DNA from: an uncultured Methylomonas sp.
GTDB lineage: Bacteria; Pseudomonadota; Gammaproteobacteria; Methylococcales; Methylomonadaceae
Assembly: GCA_936941155.1 (NCBI GenBank)
Contig: CAKZJE010000080.1
Span: 1-50,676 of the forward strand
Reading direction: 5' to 3'
DNA: 50,676 bases
The notes beneath the pieces were generated by a model that was not told the DNA's origin, did no database searches, and saw nothing but the letters and a program-made list of their open reading frames with translations. This document shows, one piece after another, positions 25,401-35,389 of this stretch. The translations under genes and the position numbers were made by a program. The first letter of the stretch is position 1; each line of letters begins with the position of its first letter.

Positions 25401-27065
25401 ATGTTAATAAAACTCACCGGCGGCATTATTTACGACCCCGCTAACGGCATTGCTGGCAAACAGCAAGACATTTACATTCAAGACGGCAAAATCGTCAATC
25501 CACCTACTGATGCCACAGTCACGCAGGAATACGACATTCGCGGCAAAATTGTGATGGCAGGCGCGATAGATTTGCACTCGCACATCGGCGGCGGCAAAGG
25601 CAATATTGCCCGAATCTTAATGCCAGAAAATCACCGCCTTGATGCTGTTGCGCACACGGACATTACCCGCGCGGGTACAGGTCACGCGATGCCCAGCACC
25701 TTTACTACCGGCTATCGCTACGCTGAAATGGGTTACACCGCTGCGTTTGAACCTGCGGTGTTGCCAATCAATGCGCGGCAAGCACACATGGAAATGGGCG
25801 ACACGCCGATTATTGATAAAGGCGGCTATGTGCTAATGGGCAGTGATGATTATTTGCTACGGATGATGGTGGCGAAAAAAGATCAAAAAGCCATTAATGA
25901 CTATATGGCATGGACGCTGCAAGCCTCACAATGCATCGGTATAAAAGTGGTCAATCCTGGCGGCATTAATGCGTTTAAATTCAATCAACGCAGCTTGGAT
26001 TTAGACGAAAAAAACACCCATTATCCGGTTACGCCTCGGCAAATTTTGAAAACTTTGGCAACAGCGGTGCAAGAATTGGGCATTTCACATCCGCTGCATG
26101 TTCACGGTTCTAATTTAGGCGTACCAGGCAACACTGAAACCACGTTGAACACCATCGAAGGCATTGAAGGCTTGCCGATGCACCTCACGCATATCCAATT
26201 CCACAGCTATAGCACGGAAGGCGATTTCAAATTCTCCTCCGGCGCGGCGCGAATTGCCGAAGCCATTAATCGCAACAAAAATATTACTGTTGATGTCGGA
26301 CAAATTATGTTCGGGCAAACCATCACGGCATCCGGCGATAATCAACGCCAATTCGCCAATCACAAACATGCCAATCCTAATAAATGGGTGTGCATGGATA
26401 TTGAATGCGATGCGGGCTGCGGTCTAGTACCGTTCAAATATCGTGATCAAAACTTTGTGAATGCGTTGCAATGGGCAATCGGTTTGGAAACCTTTTTATT
26501 GGTTGAAGATCCTTGGCGGATTTTCTTAACCACTGACCATCCGAATGGCGCACCGTTTACCACTTATCCGCATTTGATTCGCTTACTGATGGATAGAAGT
26601 TTCCGCAATGATATGTTGGCGAAAATTCATCCTGAAGCGCAGAAAATGACCACGCTTGCTTCAATTACGCGCGAATACACAATGGAAGAAATTGCGATTT
26701 TGACTCGTGCAGGTGCGGCAAGATTAACCGGCTTAGTCGGACGCGGTAGTTTAGGTGCGGGCGATTGGGCGGATATTACCGTTTACAGCGAAAACGAAAA
26801 TCGCGAAGCCATGTTCAGTACGCCGGATTATGTGTTTAAAGACGGTGAATTGGTGGTGAAAGATGGCAAAGTTGTGAAAGTGACGTGGGGAACAACGCAC
26901 GTTGTTAGACCGCACTATGATTCTTCGGTTGAAAAAGGCTTAAAAGACTATTTCGACAAATATCTAACGATGAAACTCGGCAATTTTAAAATTAGTGATG
27001 ATGAAATGACCGAAGATGGACGCGGCAGTTTAACGGTGCATCCATTAAAATCTGTAACTGCTTAA
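25401..27065 (+). CDS. fhcA: Formyltransferase/hydrolase complex subunit A (formylmethanofuran dehydrogenase A homologue)
   Basis: 554 residues of the amidohydrolase superfamily. The metal-binding His59-X-His61 lies in DLHSHIGGG; HVHGSNLG and HLTHIQFHSY supply further His ligands, and DHPNG the Asp. The C-terminus has LTGLVGRGSLGAGDWADITVY typical of the subunit. FhcA hydrolyses formyl-methanofuran to formate in methylotrophs. A TAAGGAAACACC site precedes the ATG. It is separated from fhcB by an accessory block. Confidence 0.95.
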   Translation: MLIKLTGGIIYDPANGIAGKQQDIYIQDGKIVNPPTDATVTQEYDIRGKIVMAGAIDLHSHIGGGKGNIARILMPENHRLDAVAHTDITRAGTGHAMPSTFTTGYRYAEMGYTAAFEPAVLPINARQAHMEMGDTPIIDKGGYVLMGSDDYLLRMMVAKKDQKAINDYMAWTLQASQCIGIKVVNPGGINAFKFNQRSLDLDEKNTHYPVTPRQILKTLATAVQELGISHPLHVHGSNLGVPGNTETTLNTIEGIEGLPMHLTHIQFHSYSTEGDFKFSSGAARIAEAINRNKNITVDVGQIMFGQTITASGDNQRQFANHKHANPNKWVCMDIECDAGCGLVPFKYRDQNFVNALQWAIGLETFLLVEDPWRIFLTTDHPNGAPFTTYPHLIRLLMDRSFRNDMLAKIHPEAQKMTTLASITREYTMEEIAILTRAGAARLTGLVGRGSLGAGDWADITVYSENENREAMFSTPDYVFKDGELVVKDGKVVKVTWGTTHVVRPHYDSSVEKGLKDYFDKYLTMKLGNFKISDDEMTEDGRGSLTVHPLKSVTA

Positions 27066-27076
27066 TATGAAAAGAC

Positions 27077-27115
27077 TTTTGCATCGCAACGGATTGCGAT
27101 GCAAAATTATTATTT
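27077..27115 (+). terminator. Terminator between fhcA and the TonB receptor gene
   Basis: A perfect 13-bp stem TTTTGCATCGCAA / TTGCGATGCAAAA with a CGGA loop lies between convergent genes, with A/T runs on both sides. It could serve both strands. Confidence 0.8.
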
Positions 27116-27142
27116 AATGCGTGTTCGTATTACACAAACACA

Positions 27143-29464
27143 TTAAAGACTGAACCTAACACCTACCCAACCTGCTCGCGGCGCACCAGGCGAAACAAAG
27201 CTGGTAGTGACATCATTTAAATCATTGCCGTACATGCCAAAGCTGTTGTATCGGTGATTAAACAAATTGCTAACTTGCCCGAATAGTGTCACTTGCGGAA
27301 TAATTTTAATTTCGCCTTTCAAATTAAATAACCAATACCCCGCTAGTTGTTGTGTGATGTTTGCTTCGTCCCCACGCAAATAACGCGCTCCACTATAACT
27401 TCCGTCTAAAGTTAAAGACGCGCGTTTCCATAACTCCACCCCTAATGATGCTTTAAATATATGTTCAGGCAAACCTGGAATACGACTGCCTAATCTAACA
27501 TCTGCGCCTACGGTATTATCCAAGGGATTCGGCGTGATAAAGGTATTTCTAAAGCGTGCGTTTAAATAAGTGTAATGGGTGGAAAAGTGCCAATCGTCAA
27601 TGCCGCTAAATAACGCTTCATAATTGACATTTAAGCCTGCCTCAATCCCGTGCCGTTGGGTTTGTCCGACGTTTTTAAAATAACCCGCACCAACACTATT
27701 GCCATCATGTTGAAAAATAATATCGTCAAAACTGGTGGAACGGAAATAACCCAAATTCCACTGTCCTTCAAGTTTAGGATGCAAAGGATGTAACGCACCA
27801 CGCACGCCTGTTTCCCAAGTTTTTGTCACTACTTGCGCTAAGGGTGGGTCAGATAAAAACGCATTCGGTAATTTACAAGGCGCATCTTTATTGGCACAAC
27901 TTAATTCCATTGCGGTTGGGGCGCGTGAAGATTCGCTATAGTTTCCAAAAAAAGTTATTGCCGGATGCAATTGATAAGTAAAACCTGCGGAGGGATTAAA
28001 TCGTTCAAAACTATGTTTGCCGCTCAAACTATCACCAAAAATATATTGGTCATTGAGTTCTAATGTTGTGTGATTAAATCGTCCGGCAAGCGTCATTGTT
28101 AGTGCATCGGTGACTGAAAATGTATCGCTAAAATACGCGCTATAAGTATTGCTGCTTGTGTTTAAGCGCACTCTATCAATTTGCGTTAAAACGTTGCCGC
28201 CGATAGTGCCTCGGCTTGCGGTTAAACTGGCAAGTTCTGTATCTGCTGCATAATGTGAATCGGCAATATCATAAGCAGCACCAACGATTAAATTATTTTT
28301 ATGTCCGAAAATGGCTTCTGAAAAAACACTCTGTAAAGTCGCGCCACGACTACGCATATTAGTTTGGCTGTGATTATTCACTGCACCTTCTAAAGCGGGA
28401 TCTGCCAAAATTGGCACTCCATTAGCATCAGCGATAGATTCCCCAAGTCCTGTAATCGGGTCAATGTTTTGACACATATAATCAATGCCTGTTAGCGGGT
28501 CTGTGCAATTGTCATAATTACTCACATCACCATTGAAAGAGCGCATTTTATTTTGGCGAAAATACGCATTAGCATTCACTTTAAATGTGTCGGTAAACGC
28601 ATAACTGCCTTCAATTTCAGAGAAAAACGAGCGCGTAATGGTGCGGTCAGGATGCGTAAAAATCGCTGTATTGGATTCTTCCAGTAATTGAAGGGGAACT
28701 GCGCCATTTCCAGTCATGCGATTATCGTTAGTTCCAACTGTCACATCAACGCTGGCTTTGTCGGTACGCCAGCTTAAACTACCGAGTAGTTGTTTTGCCG
28801 CCGTGCCAGAATGATCACGCCAGCCGTCTTCATTGAAATTGCGTAAATCGAGAAAATAACCGAATGTGCCGTTATTGCCACCGCTGGTCAGCTCTTCGCT
28901 ATGTCGTCCCCATGAACCGCCAGAGACTTCAAATTGATGTTGCGGTTTTTTAAAATCAAAACCTGTTTTTGTGCGTAACGAAATTGCGCCGCCCAAGGTA
29001 TTTAAACCATAAACAGGATTTGAGCCACCGTGTAATTCCATTGATTGAATTGCGCCAGGGGGTAATAAATCCCAGTTGACTGAATCGCCAAAGGGTTCGT
29101 TATAACGCACACCGTTGACGTACATCGACAAGCCTTGCGGCATTCCCATGAGTGGCGAAGCTACAAAGCCACGATAATAAATATCAGGTTGCAACGGATT
29201 GCTTTGTGCTTCGTTAATGCTAACGCTACCTAAATATTGATTCATATAATCGGCAGGCGAAATGGCTTGGGATTTTTTCAACGCCTCAGCTGAAACTTTT
29301 TGCACAGAGGTAGGAATTTTATTTTTATCAACATCTCCTCCTTTCAACGGCGTAGAGCTGATAACTTCTATCGCATCCAGTTCCGTGACTTCTTCTGCTG
29401 CTGCCATTACTGAAGTAAAGGCGCACAGTCCCATCAGGTAAAGCGTTGTGTGTGAGATTTTCAT
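27143..29464 (-). CDS. TonB-dependent outer-membrane receptor
   Basis: 773 residues. A signal peptide (1-22, ending VMAAAEE) is followed by a plug domain (about 50-165: SVQKVSAEALKKSQ, IYYRGF, MYVNGVRYNEPFGDSVNWDLLP, GGSNPVYGLNTLGGAISLRTK) and a 22-strand barrel with characteristic FNPSAGFTYQLHPAITFFGNYSESSRAPTA-type segments near residue 500. The last residues are WVGVRFSL, ending in Leu rather than the usual Phe/Trp. The substrate is not evident; there is no adjacent FecIR or transport gene. In methanotrophs such receptors take up metals (iron, copper, lanthanides). Confidence 0.93.
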   Translation of the reverse strand: MKISHTTLYLMGLCAFTSVMAAAEEVTELDAIEVISSTPLKGGDVDKNKIPTSVQKVSAEALKKSQAISPADYMNQYLGSVSINEAQSNPLQPDIYYRGFVASPLMGMPQGLSMYVNGVRYNEPFGDSVNWDLLPPGAIQSMELHGGSNPVYGLNTLGGAISLRTKTGFDFKKPQHQFEVSGGSWGRHSEELTSGGNNGTFGYFLDLRNFNEDGWRDHSGTAAKQLLGSLSWRTDKASVDVTVGTNDNRMTGNGAVPLQLLEESNTAIFTHPDRTITRSFFSEIEGSYAFTDTFKVNANAYFRQNKMRSFNGDVSNYDNCTDPLTGIDYMCQNIDPITGLGESIADANGVPILADPALEGAVNNHSQTNMRSRGATLQSVFSEAIFGHKNNLIVGAAYDIADSHYAADTELASLTASRGTIGGNVLTQIDRVRLNTSSNTYSAYFSDTFSVTDALTMTLAGRFNHTTLELNDQYIFGDSLSGKHSFERFNPSAGFTYQLHPAITFFGNYSESSRAPTAMELSCANKDAPCKLPNAFLSDPPLAQVVTKTWETGVRGALHPLHPKLEGQWNLGYFRSTSFDDIIFQHDGNSVGAGYFKNVGQTQRHGIEAGLNVNYEALFSGIDDWHFSTHYTYLNARFRNTFITPNPLDNTVGADVRLGSRIPGLPEHIFKASLGVELWKRASLTLDGSYSGARYLRGDEANITQQLAGYWLFNLKGEIKIIPQVTLFGQVSNLFNHRYNSFGMYGNDLNDVTTSFVSPGAPRAGWVGVRFSL

Positions 29465-29760
29465 TTTTTCCTCCCTTTTATAGTTAGCATAAAGGCAGGA
29501 TTTTAGAGAAAAGCAGAGGCGAACAATAGCGAGGTGGCGAAAAAAGGAATTTTTCCTAAACTGTATTCAAAGGCAGATTAAGATTCTCAAATTATGTAAT
29601 ATTTTGATTTAAAAGTAATTTTTTTTAAGGCGTTCATTAAGCTGTAAGAAAAAAATGGTAAGTCACTGAAAAAATGTGAATTCAACTGCGCTATTTAACA
29701 CAGTTTTTTTTTATAACTTTAAACCTGTTGCATATAGCCCTGTCTAGTGCTATTAATGAG

Positions 29761-29800
29761 GCTTTAATTTTAACTAAAAATTTAGTTAAAAAAATAAAGC
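29761..29800. promoter_or_regulatory. AT-rich inverted repeat in the RTX gene leader
   Basis: TTAACTAA / TTAGTTAA inner arms separated by AAAT, with GCTTTA / TAAAGC outer arms, lie about 20 bp upstream of the RTX ribosome site (AGAGGAG). It could be an operator or a leader hairpin. The rest of 29465-29831 is AT-rich with no visible gene. Confidence 0.45.
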
Positions 29801-29831
29801 GTTTTGTTTTTAACATAAGAGGAGAAAAAAA

Positions 29832-31802
29832 ATGTCAAACAGTGATGATACAAATGAAGTGAGTGAAGTGAGTGAAGTGAGTGAAATGAGTGAAATATTA
29901 CCGGTTGATCCTGCGATTCTTATTGCAGCACCTATTATTGAGATAGATCCACTCATTGTCATTGACCCAATAGAGATCGGCATTGTGCCTATTGAGATAC
30001 GTCCACCAGAAACATTGGCTACAGAGGATGCAGATGTTTTAGTTGCCACTGAAAATTCTTATTTTTTACAAGGACTTGCAGGGGATGATAATTTAACGGG
30101 TAACGATGGTTCTAATTATTTAGAAGGTGATGCAGGTAACGATACTTTAAACGGCGGCGCAGGTGATGATTATCTTGCAGGCGGTCAAGGCGACGATACT
30201 TATGTATTCGCGACAGGTTCTGGTAACGACTGGATTTATGAAAGTGACTCATCAGGCGCGGGTGGCAATGATGTGGTGATTTTAGAAAACTTGGCGCAAG
30301 CGGATGTGAGTTTTGAAGAAATTGATAATACCGATTTAAAAATCACCATTAATGCTACGGGTGAAACTTTATACATCAATAATGCCTTTAATACAGAGGC
30401 CGATGTGAGTGTTGAGTCTTTTCAATTGACGGATGGAACTTTAGATTTAGCCCAAGTGTCTGCATTAAGCACGCAAATAAATCACTATATTGTGGGGACT
30501 GAAGGCGACGATTTATTAGTCGGTTCAGCGGATAGAAGTGACTACAACAGTATTAATGGCTTATCAGGCAATGACACGTTAGATGGCGGCGCAGACAGTG
30601 ATTGGCTCACAGGGGGATTGGGTGATGACACTTACATTTATGGTAAGGGTTATGGCTATGATTCACTCTATGATGCCGATAAATCCGGTACAGGTGGCAA
30701 TGATTTGGTTGTCTTAAAAGATTTAGCGCAAGCGGACGTAACTTTTGAAAAAATCGGTGGCAATGATTTAAGAATCATCGTTACCGAAACTGGCGAATCT
30801 TTATATATTAACGGTGCTTTTGATGCTGCTAATGATACCGTAATCGAGTCTTTCCAATTTACGGATGGCACGTTAAGCCTAGAGCAAGTTTCCGCGTTGA
30901 GTACAGAATTCTTTTATCCTATTTATTACAGCGGCGGTGTTTTAGTGGGGGGAAGTCCTGATGTTAGTATTCAAGTTGATGGCGGTACTGTTGAGGTTGG
31001 AACAGACGGCAGCATTGAATTAACTGGCGGTGAAATTACTTTAACAGGTAGCGAAATTAAAATAACCACAACAGGAACACCTGAGATAAAAACGGTTGAA
31101 AAAGGTTCATCTGAGCCTGATGAGCACTTATCAGGAAAAGGTCACGATGATGTTTTAAAAGGTCGTGGCGGCAATGATGACATCAAAGGCGGCGGCGGTA
31201 ATGATGATTTAGCCGGTGCAGAAGGTGCGGATAGCTTAGACGGCGGTAAAGGCAATGATATATTAGACGGCGGTTTAGGTGATGATGATGTCAAAGGTGG
31301 ACAAGGCAATGACGACCTAAAAGGAGCAGAAGGAGCTGATAGTCTTGACGGTGGCAATGGCAATGACAACTTGAGCGGTGGCGTAGGTGATGATGATCTC
31401 ACAGGCGGCAGCGGCAAAGATAAACTGAAAGGTGGTTCTGGAGATGATACTTTAGTCGGCGATGATGGCAATGACGTTTTAACCGGCGGTTCAGGTGTTG
31501 ATACTTTCGTGCTGAATAGCTTATCCGGTTTCGATAAAATCAAAGACTTTAAAGCAGGAACGGATGTGATTCAGCTTGATCACACCGTTTTTACCGCTTT
31601 AACAGTGGGCGCATTAGCTGCGGATTCATTTGTTTCTGGAGATAACGCCACAGCTGCGGATAGCAATGATTATTTGCTATTCGACACACACAGTGGCGTT
31701 TTATCTTATGATGCAGATGGCAATGGTGCAGAAGCGGCGGTAGAAATTGCCGTATTAGGTGGAAAAGCGCATTTAGCAAGTACCGACTTTTTGGTGATTT
31801 AA
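29832..31802 (+). CDS. RTX (hemolysin-type calcium-binding) secreted protein
   Basis: 656 residues. Opening residues contain (EVS)n, then an Ile/Pro/Asp-rich stretch (about 30-60). Two RTX blocks (about 75-125 and 230-265) are each followed by a haemolysin-type calcium-binding related domain (GNDVVILENLAQADVSFE, GNDLVVLKDLAQADVTFE). A third, long block of GGxGxDxLx nonapeptides spans about 420-565. The C-terminus (GVDTFVLNSLSGFDKIKDF, FDTHSGVLSYDADGNG, DFLVI) is the serralysin-like type I secretion signal. It folds on meeting external Ca2+. No ABC exporter genes are nearby. Confidence 0.92.
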   Translation: MSNSDDTNEVSEVSEVSEMSEILPVDPAILIAAPIIEIDPLIVIDPIEIGIVPIEIRPPETLATEDADVLVATENSYFLQGLAGDDNLTGNDGSNYLEGDAGNDTLNGGAGDDYLAGGQGDDTYVFATGSGNDWIYESDSSGAGGNDVVILENLAQADVSFEEIDNTDLKITINATGETLYINNAFNTEADVSVESFQLTDGTLDLAQVSALSTQINHYIVGTEGDDLLVGSADRSDYNSINGLSGNDTLDGGADSDWLTGGLGDDTYIYGKGYGYDSLYDADKSGTGGNDLVVLKDLAQADVTFEKIGGNDLRIIVTETGESLYINGAFDAANDTVIESFQFTDGTLSLEQVSALSTEFFYPIYYSGGVLVGGSPDVSIQVDGGTVEVGTDGSIELTGGEITLTGSEIKITTTGTPEIKTVEKGSSEPDEHLSGKGHDDVLKGRGGNDDIKGGGGNDDLAGAEGADSLDGGKGNDILDGGLGDDDVKGGQGNDDLKGAEGADSLDGGNGNDNLSGGVGDDDLTGGSGKDKLKGGSGDDTLVGDDGNDVLTGGSGVDTFVLNSLSGFDKIKDFKAGTDVIQLDHTVFTALTVGALAADSFVSGDNATAADSNDYLLFDTHSGVLSYDADGNGAEAAVEIAVLGGKAHLASTDFLVI

Positions 31803-31826
31803 TAGTCTAGCTATTAAGTAAAGCAG

Positions 31827-31865
31827 CGACTGTCAGTTCTTAACGGGCTGGCAGTCGTTTTTTTT
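31827..31865. terminator. Terminator between RTX and prk genes
   Basis: A 10-bp stem CGACTGTCAG / CTGGCAGTCG (one G-T pair) is followed by a run of eight T on the plus strand. It lies between convergent genes. Confidence 0.85.
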
Positions 31866-31868
31866 CAA

Positions 31869-32750
31869 CTAGTTATTTCTAGCTTCATTTCTAGCTTCCA
31901 TCATTTTTTCAATAATGGGCATAAAAATAATTTCCATCGCCAGTCCCATTTTTCCGCCCGGCACAACAATAGTATTGCGGCGCGACATAAACGAATCATG
32001 CAGCATCGACAACAAATACGGAAAATCGGTATTAAATTTGCGCATATCTTTAAAACGAATCACCACAAAACTTTCATCCGCATTTGGAACATCGCGTGCA
32101 GTAAACGGATTTGACGTATCAACTGTCGGCACGCGCTGAAAATTAATATCCGTGCGCGAAAACTGCGGCGTAATCACATTCACATAATCATACATGCGGC
32201 GCAAAATCGTTTCTGCCACCTCATCACGGTTATAACCGCGCTCTGCCGTGTCGCGGTGAATTTTTTGAATCCACTCCAAATTCACAATCGGCACAACACC
32301 AATCAATAAATCCGCATAACGCGCCACATCAACTGTGTCAGTTTTCACCGCGCCATGCAAACCTTCATAAAACAATAAATCACTCGCTGGAATCGGCTCC
32401 CATTCAGTGCATGTGCCAACCGGCTGCTTAAAGTGCGCTTCTTCTGCTAAAGAATGAATATAATGGCGCAAGCGACCCGTGCCATTTTCACCATATTGCT
32501 TAAATAAATTCTCCAATTCATCTAACAAATTAGCTTCTGGGGAAAAATGACTAAAATGGCGACGCTCCTGCAAGGCTTTTTTAATCTCTTCGCGCATTTG
32601 CACGCGGTCGTAGCGGTGATAACTATCACCTTCAATAACGGTAGGATTAATTCGCAACCGTTTAAAAATATGCTTAAACGCATTTTTAACGGAGGTTGTT
32701 CCCGCACCGGATGACCCAGTAATGGCAATAACGGGATGTTTTTTGGACAT
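31869..32750 (-). CDS. prk: Phosphoribulokinase
   Basis: 293 residues, class I proteobacterial type. The P-loop is ITGSSGAGTTSVK (10-22). EGDSYHRYDR, the substrate-binding NLEWIQKIHRDTAERGY and LLFYEGLHG are conserved. It makes ribulose 1,5-bisphosphate from ribulose 5-phosphate in the Calvin cycle. RuBisCO genes are not in the window. It is divergent from the cbbR-like gene across 187 bp, the usual regulatory arrangement. Confidence 0.96.
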   Translation of the reverse strand: MSKKHPVIAITGSSGAGTTSVKNAFKHIFKRLRINPTVIEGDSYHRYDRVQMREEIKKALQERRHFSHFSPEANLLDELENLFKQYGENGTGRLRHYIHSLAEEAHFKQPVGTCTEWEPIPASDLLFYEGLHGAVKTDTVDVARYADLLIGVVPIVNLEWIQKIHRDTAERGYNRDEVAETILRRMYDYVNVITPQFSRTDINFQRVPTVDTSNPFTARDVPNADESFVVIRFKDMRKFNTDFPYLLSMLHDSFMSRRNTIVVPGGKMGLAMEIIFMPIIEKMMEARNEARNN

Positions 32751-32937
32751 GGCTGACTCCTAAAGCCCGCAAATAAGGGCATAATAATAACTGTAACGCA
32801 CTTGCACAGAGACTGGCTTCAGCCGCTGTCAAAAATCTGTTACCCAGCAATTGATAACAAACATGAAAAAGTTAAGGTATTATAACTAAAAGTTAATGCT
32901 TTTGACTAAATACATAAGTTTTTATAAGGATAATCCA

Positions 32938-33852
32938 ATGAACGCAACGCTAAGACAATTTAAAGTATTTGAGATGGTAGCGCGGCACTTGAGTTTTACT
33001 CGTGCAGCAGATGAGTTGTTTTTAACCCAACCTGCGGTGTCCATGCAGATTAAGCAGCTTGAAGATAATTTAGGCTTAGTGTTGTTTGAACGCTTAGGAC
33101 GCAAAATTTATTTAACGGATGCGGGTAAAGAAATTTATCGTTTAAGTAGAGACATTACCGCAAAACTGGAAGAAACCGCTGCAATTATTGATGAAATTAA
33201 AGGCTCAGACGGCGGACATTTGATTGTTTCAGTTGCCAGCACAGTGCAATATTTTGCGATTCGTTTGTTGGCTGGTTTTCGGCAAAATTATCCAAAAGTG
33301 AATGTCAGCTTGAAAGTGACCAACCATAAAAATCTGTTGTATTCGTTGGATCAAAATGAAACCGACATCGTGCTAATGGGGAAACCACCTGAAAACCATG
33401 ATTTAAAATATGAATTTTTACTGGATAATCCGCTAGTGGTGATTGCCCCTTTTGACCATCCACTGCGCGGGCAAAAAAATATTTCCTTGCGCACTTTGCA
33501 AGACCACACTTTTTTAATGCGCGAACAAGGCTCAGGCACGCGCACTTCTGCGGAACGTTTTTTTTCTGAAAATGGCATTAGCATTTCCGCCAGCATGGAA
33601 ATGAACAATAACAGCGCGATTAAATTGGGCGTGGAAGCAGGCTTGGGCTTAGGGATAGTTTCTAACCATACGATTGATGCCGAAGTTGAATCAGGACGCT
33701 TAGTGGTTTTGGATATTGAAGCGTTTCCGTTGATGCGCAAATGGTATATGGTGCGGCGCGAAGGCAAAAGATTATCAGCGGTGGGAAATGCGTTTGAAGA
33801 ATTTGTGCGGGCTGAAAAACAGCGGTTTGTGCGGTTGGCGCGAGAAAGCTAA
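32938..33852 (+). CDS. cbbR: LysR-type regulator, CbbR-like
   Basis: 304 residues from ATG 32938 after ATAAGGATAATCC; a longer frame from 32896 adds no homologous sequence. The N-terminal winged helix reads TLRQFKVFEMVARHLSFTRAADELFLTQPAVSMQIKQLEDNLG split at residue 20-60, and the substrate-binding domain runs from about 90. Divergence from prk and the sequence type support CbbR, the activator of Calvin-cycle genes that responds to metabolites such as phosphoenolpyruvate or NADPH. Confidence 0.88.
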   Translation: MNATLRQFKVFEMVARHLSFTRAADELFLTQPAVSMQIKQLEDNLGLVLFERLGRKIYLTDAGKEIYRLSRDITAKLEETAAIIDEIKGSDGGHLIVSVASTVQYFAIRLLAGFRQNYPKVNVSLKVTNHKNLLYSLDQNETDIVLMGKPPENHDLKYEFLLDNPLVVIAPFDHPLRGQKNISLRTLQDHTFLMREQGSGTRTSAERFFSENGISISASMEMNNNSAIKLGVEAGLGLGIVSNHTIDAEVESGRLVVLDIEAFPLMRKWYMVRREGKRLSAVGNAFEEFVRAEKQRFVRLARES

Positions 33853-34080
33853 TTGTTAATAGCGACGAAGAGAATGTGAATGTTTTTGGGATATTTTTCA
33901 TCCCTCACCGGTTTTTTTAACACAGATGAATCTCATTGTCTTAATTAATCACGGCAGAGGGACTGAATGCAGTGGCACTTAGAAGAAAAGCATCACTGTT
34001 TTTAATAACCGATATTATCTTCTAAACAGCGAAAACACTCATTGCATCTACAAAATCTCATTGCTTAGAGATATGAGAGA

Positions 34081-34116
34081 AATTTTTCAAGACGACCGGT
34101 CGTTTTATAAATTTCA
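34081..34116. repeat. GACGAC-N2-GTCGTC palindrome, copy 2
   Basis: TTCAAGACGACCGGTCGTTT core with AATTT at both sides, within the 463-bp gap between cbbR and the DUF4166 gene. No gene is visible in that gap; a short AAAAAGCTTTAGCTTTTT hairpin at 34186-34205 is the only other structure. Confidence 0.7.
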
Positions 34117-34315
34117 CATTCAGATAATTTTTATCGAAAATTAATCAGTTTTGCGTAACATCAGTTAATAACTCAAACAGGAGTAAAAAAGCTTTAGCTT
34201 TTTTAAGACGCATCAAAAGTCAAAACTATTGAATTGCAGTTAAAAAAAGTTCAGAAGAATAAAACTTCATATTTAAGAATCACTTATGATAATTTCCAAT
34301 CATTAATGACATCAC

Positions 34316-34912
34316 TTATGCGCAATAAAATACTCCGCCATACGCATACGTTTTCCCAAAAACAGGATGCACAATTTTAAAATCCAGCAAAAACGAATCG
34401 TCGGATAACGCTTCTTCACTAATCGTGGCATGACCTAAAATCAGCCAATCGGGAATCGGAATAATCAAATTTCCAAGTTTCAACAAATGCGATTGACTGC
34501 GATAAATTAATTTTCCATTCTCCACGCTCAGTTTTAAGCGAATTCCAAACCCGCCACCGACAAATTCAATCAGCTCATGCGCTTGTTGATATTCCATGCG
34601 TGAAGAAAAAACGGTTTGCTTGCCGTTTTGAGCTTGAATATCACGCCGCCAATAAAGAATCTGCGGGTTTTCTTGCTGCCACTTTTCCACATACACTTGA
34701 TTATTATCGCCTTTTTCATCAATCAATGCGCCTATCAAGCGCGTTATCAGCAAAATGGGCTTCACCCAAAACGGATAATCAATCGTCATCGTGCCTTTCA
34801 CGGTAACGTTTTTGTGTGCGGAGGTAATTTGATAATGGCGTTGAATCACGGGCGGCAATTTTTCCCAATCCGCGCCTAAAACTTGCTGCATTAAACAAAG
34901 TTCGGTTTGCAT
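34316..34912 (-). CDS. DUF4166 protein
   Basis: 198 residues. The form QQVLGADWEKLPPVIQRHY...VKGTMTIDY, YWRRDI, FVGGGFGIRLKLSVENGKLIYRS and VHPVFGKTYAYGGVF matches DUF4166. No signal peptide. It is the third gene after the epimerase-DoxX and DUF2269 genes, with 3 bp of spacing, so the three probably form an operon. The function is unknown. Confidence 0.85.
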   Translation of the reverse strand: MQTELCLMQQVLGADWEKLPPVIQRHYQITSAHKNVTVKGTMTIDYPFWVKPILLITRLIGALIDEKGDNNQVYVEKWQQENPQILYWRRDIQAQNGKQTVFSSRMEYQQAHELIEFVGGGFGIRLKLSVENGKLIYRSQSHLLKLGNLIIPIPDWLILGHATISEEALSDDSFLLDFKIVHPVFGKTYAYGGVFYCA

Positions 34913-34915
34913 TTT

Positions 34916-35389
34916 TTATCCCCAAAGTGTTGGTTTTAAAACCATTAACAGCACGATTAAAATCATCGCGATAAATGCCGGCACACCCAGCCAAAACCAG
35001 ATTTTAGCGTAGTGAAAATAGGTTTCTGGCAGCGCGGTATTGTGTTCTGAAGCGATTTTAGCGAGTTCGCGCATCCGAATTTGTAGCACCACAACCGGCA
35101 ACCAACAGCCTCCCGCAATTAAATACAGAATAATCGACACGAGCAGCCAAGGCGTTGTCCACGAAATTTGATACTGTTGCAGCATTAAATAGCCGGTCAG
35201 CGGCTGAATTAATACCGTCGGTGTGGTGAACAACCAATCTGCGAGCACGACGTGTTTATTGGTGATGTAAATCGCCTGCACATCTTTGCTTAAATCCGCT
35301 GCATATTTATAAAACGCGCTGCCTAAACCTGTGCCAAATAGCAAAATTAAGCTGAAAATATGCAGCGATTTGAGGGTTAAATAGCTCAT
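34916..35389 (-). CDS. DUF2269-type membrane protein
   Basis: 157 residues from ATG 35389 with GAGGAA upstream. Four hydrophobic segments (about 3-22, 47-66, 78-100, 128-150) with LKSLHIFSLILLFGTGLGSAFYKY typical of DUF2269 (YLTLKxLHIxxxxLLFGTG). Its ATG overlaps the stop of the epimerase gene (ATGA). Confidence 0.85.
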   Translation of the reverse strand: MSYLTLKSLHIFSLILLFGTGLGSAFYKYAADLSKDVQAIYITNKHVVLADWLFTTPTVLIQPLTGYLMLQQYQISWTTPWLLVSIILYLIAGGCWLPVVVLQIRMRELAKIASEHNTALPETYFHYAKIWFWLGVPAFIAMILIVLLMVLKPTLWG

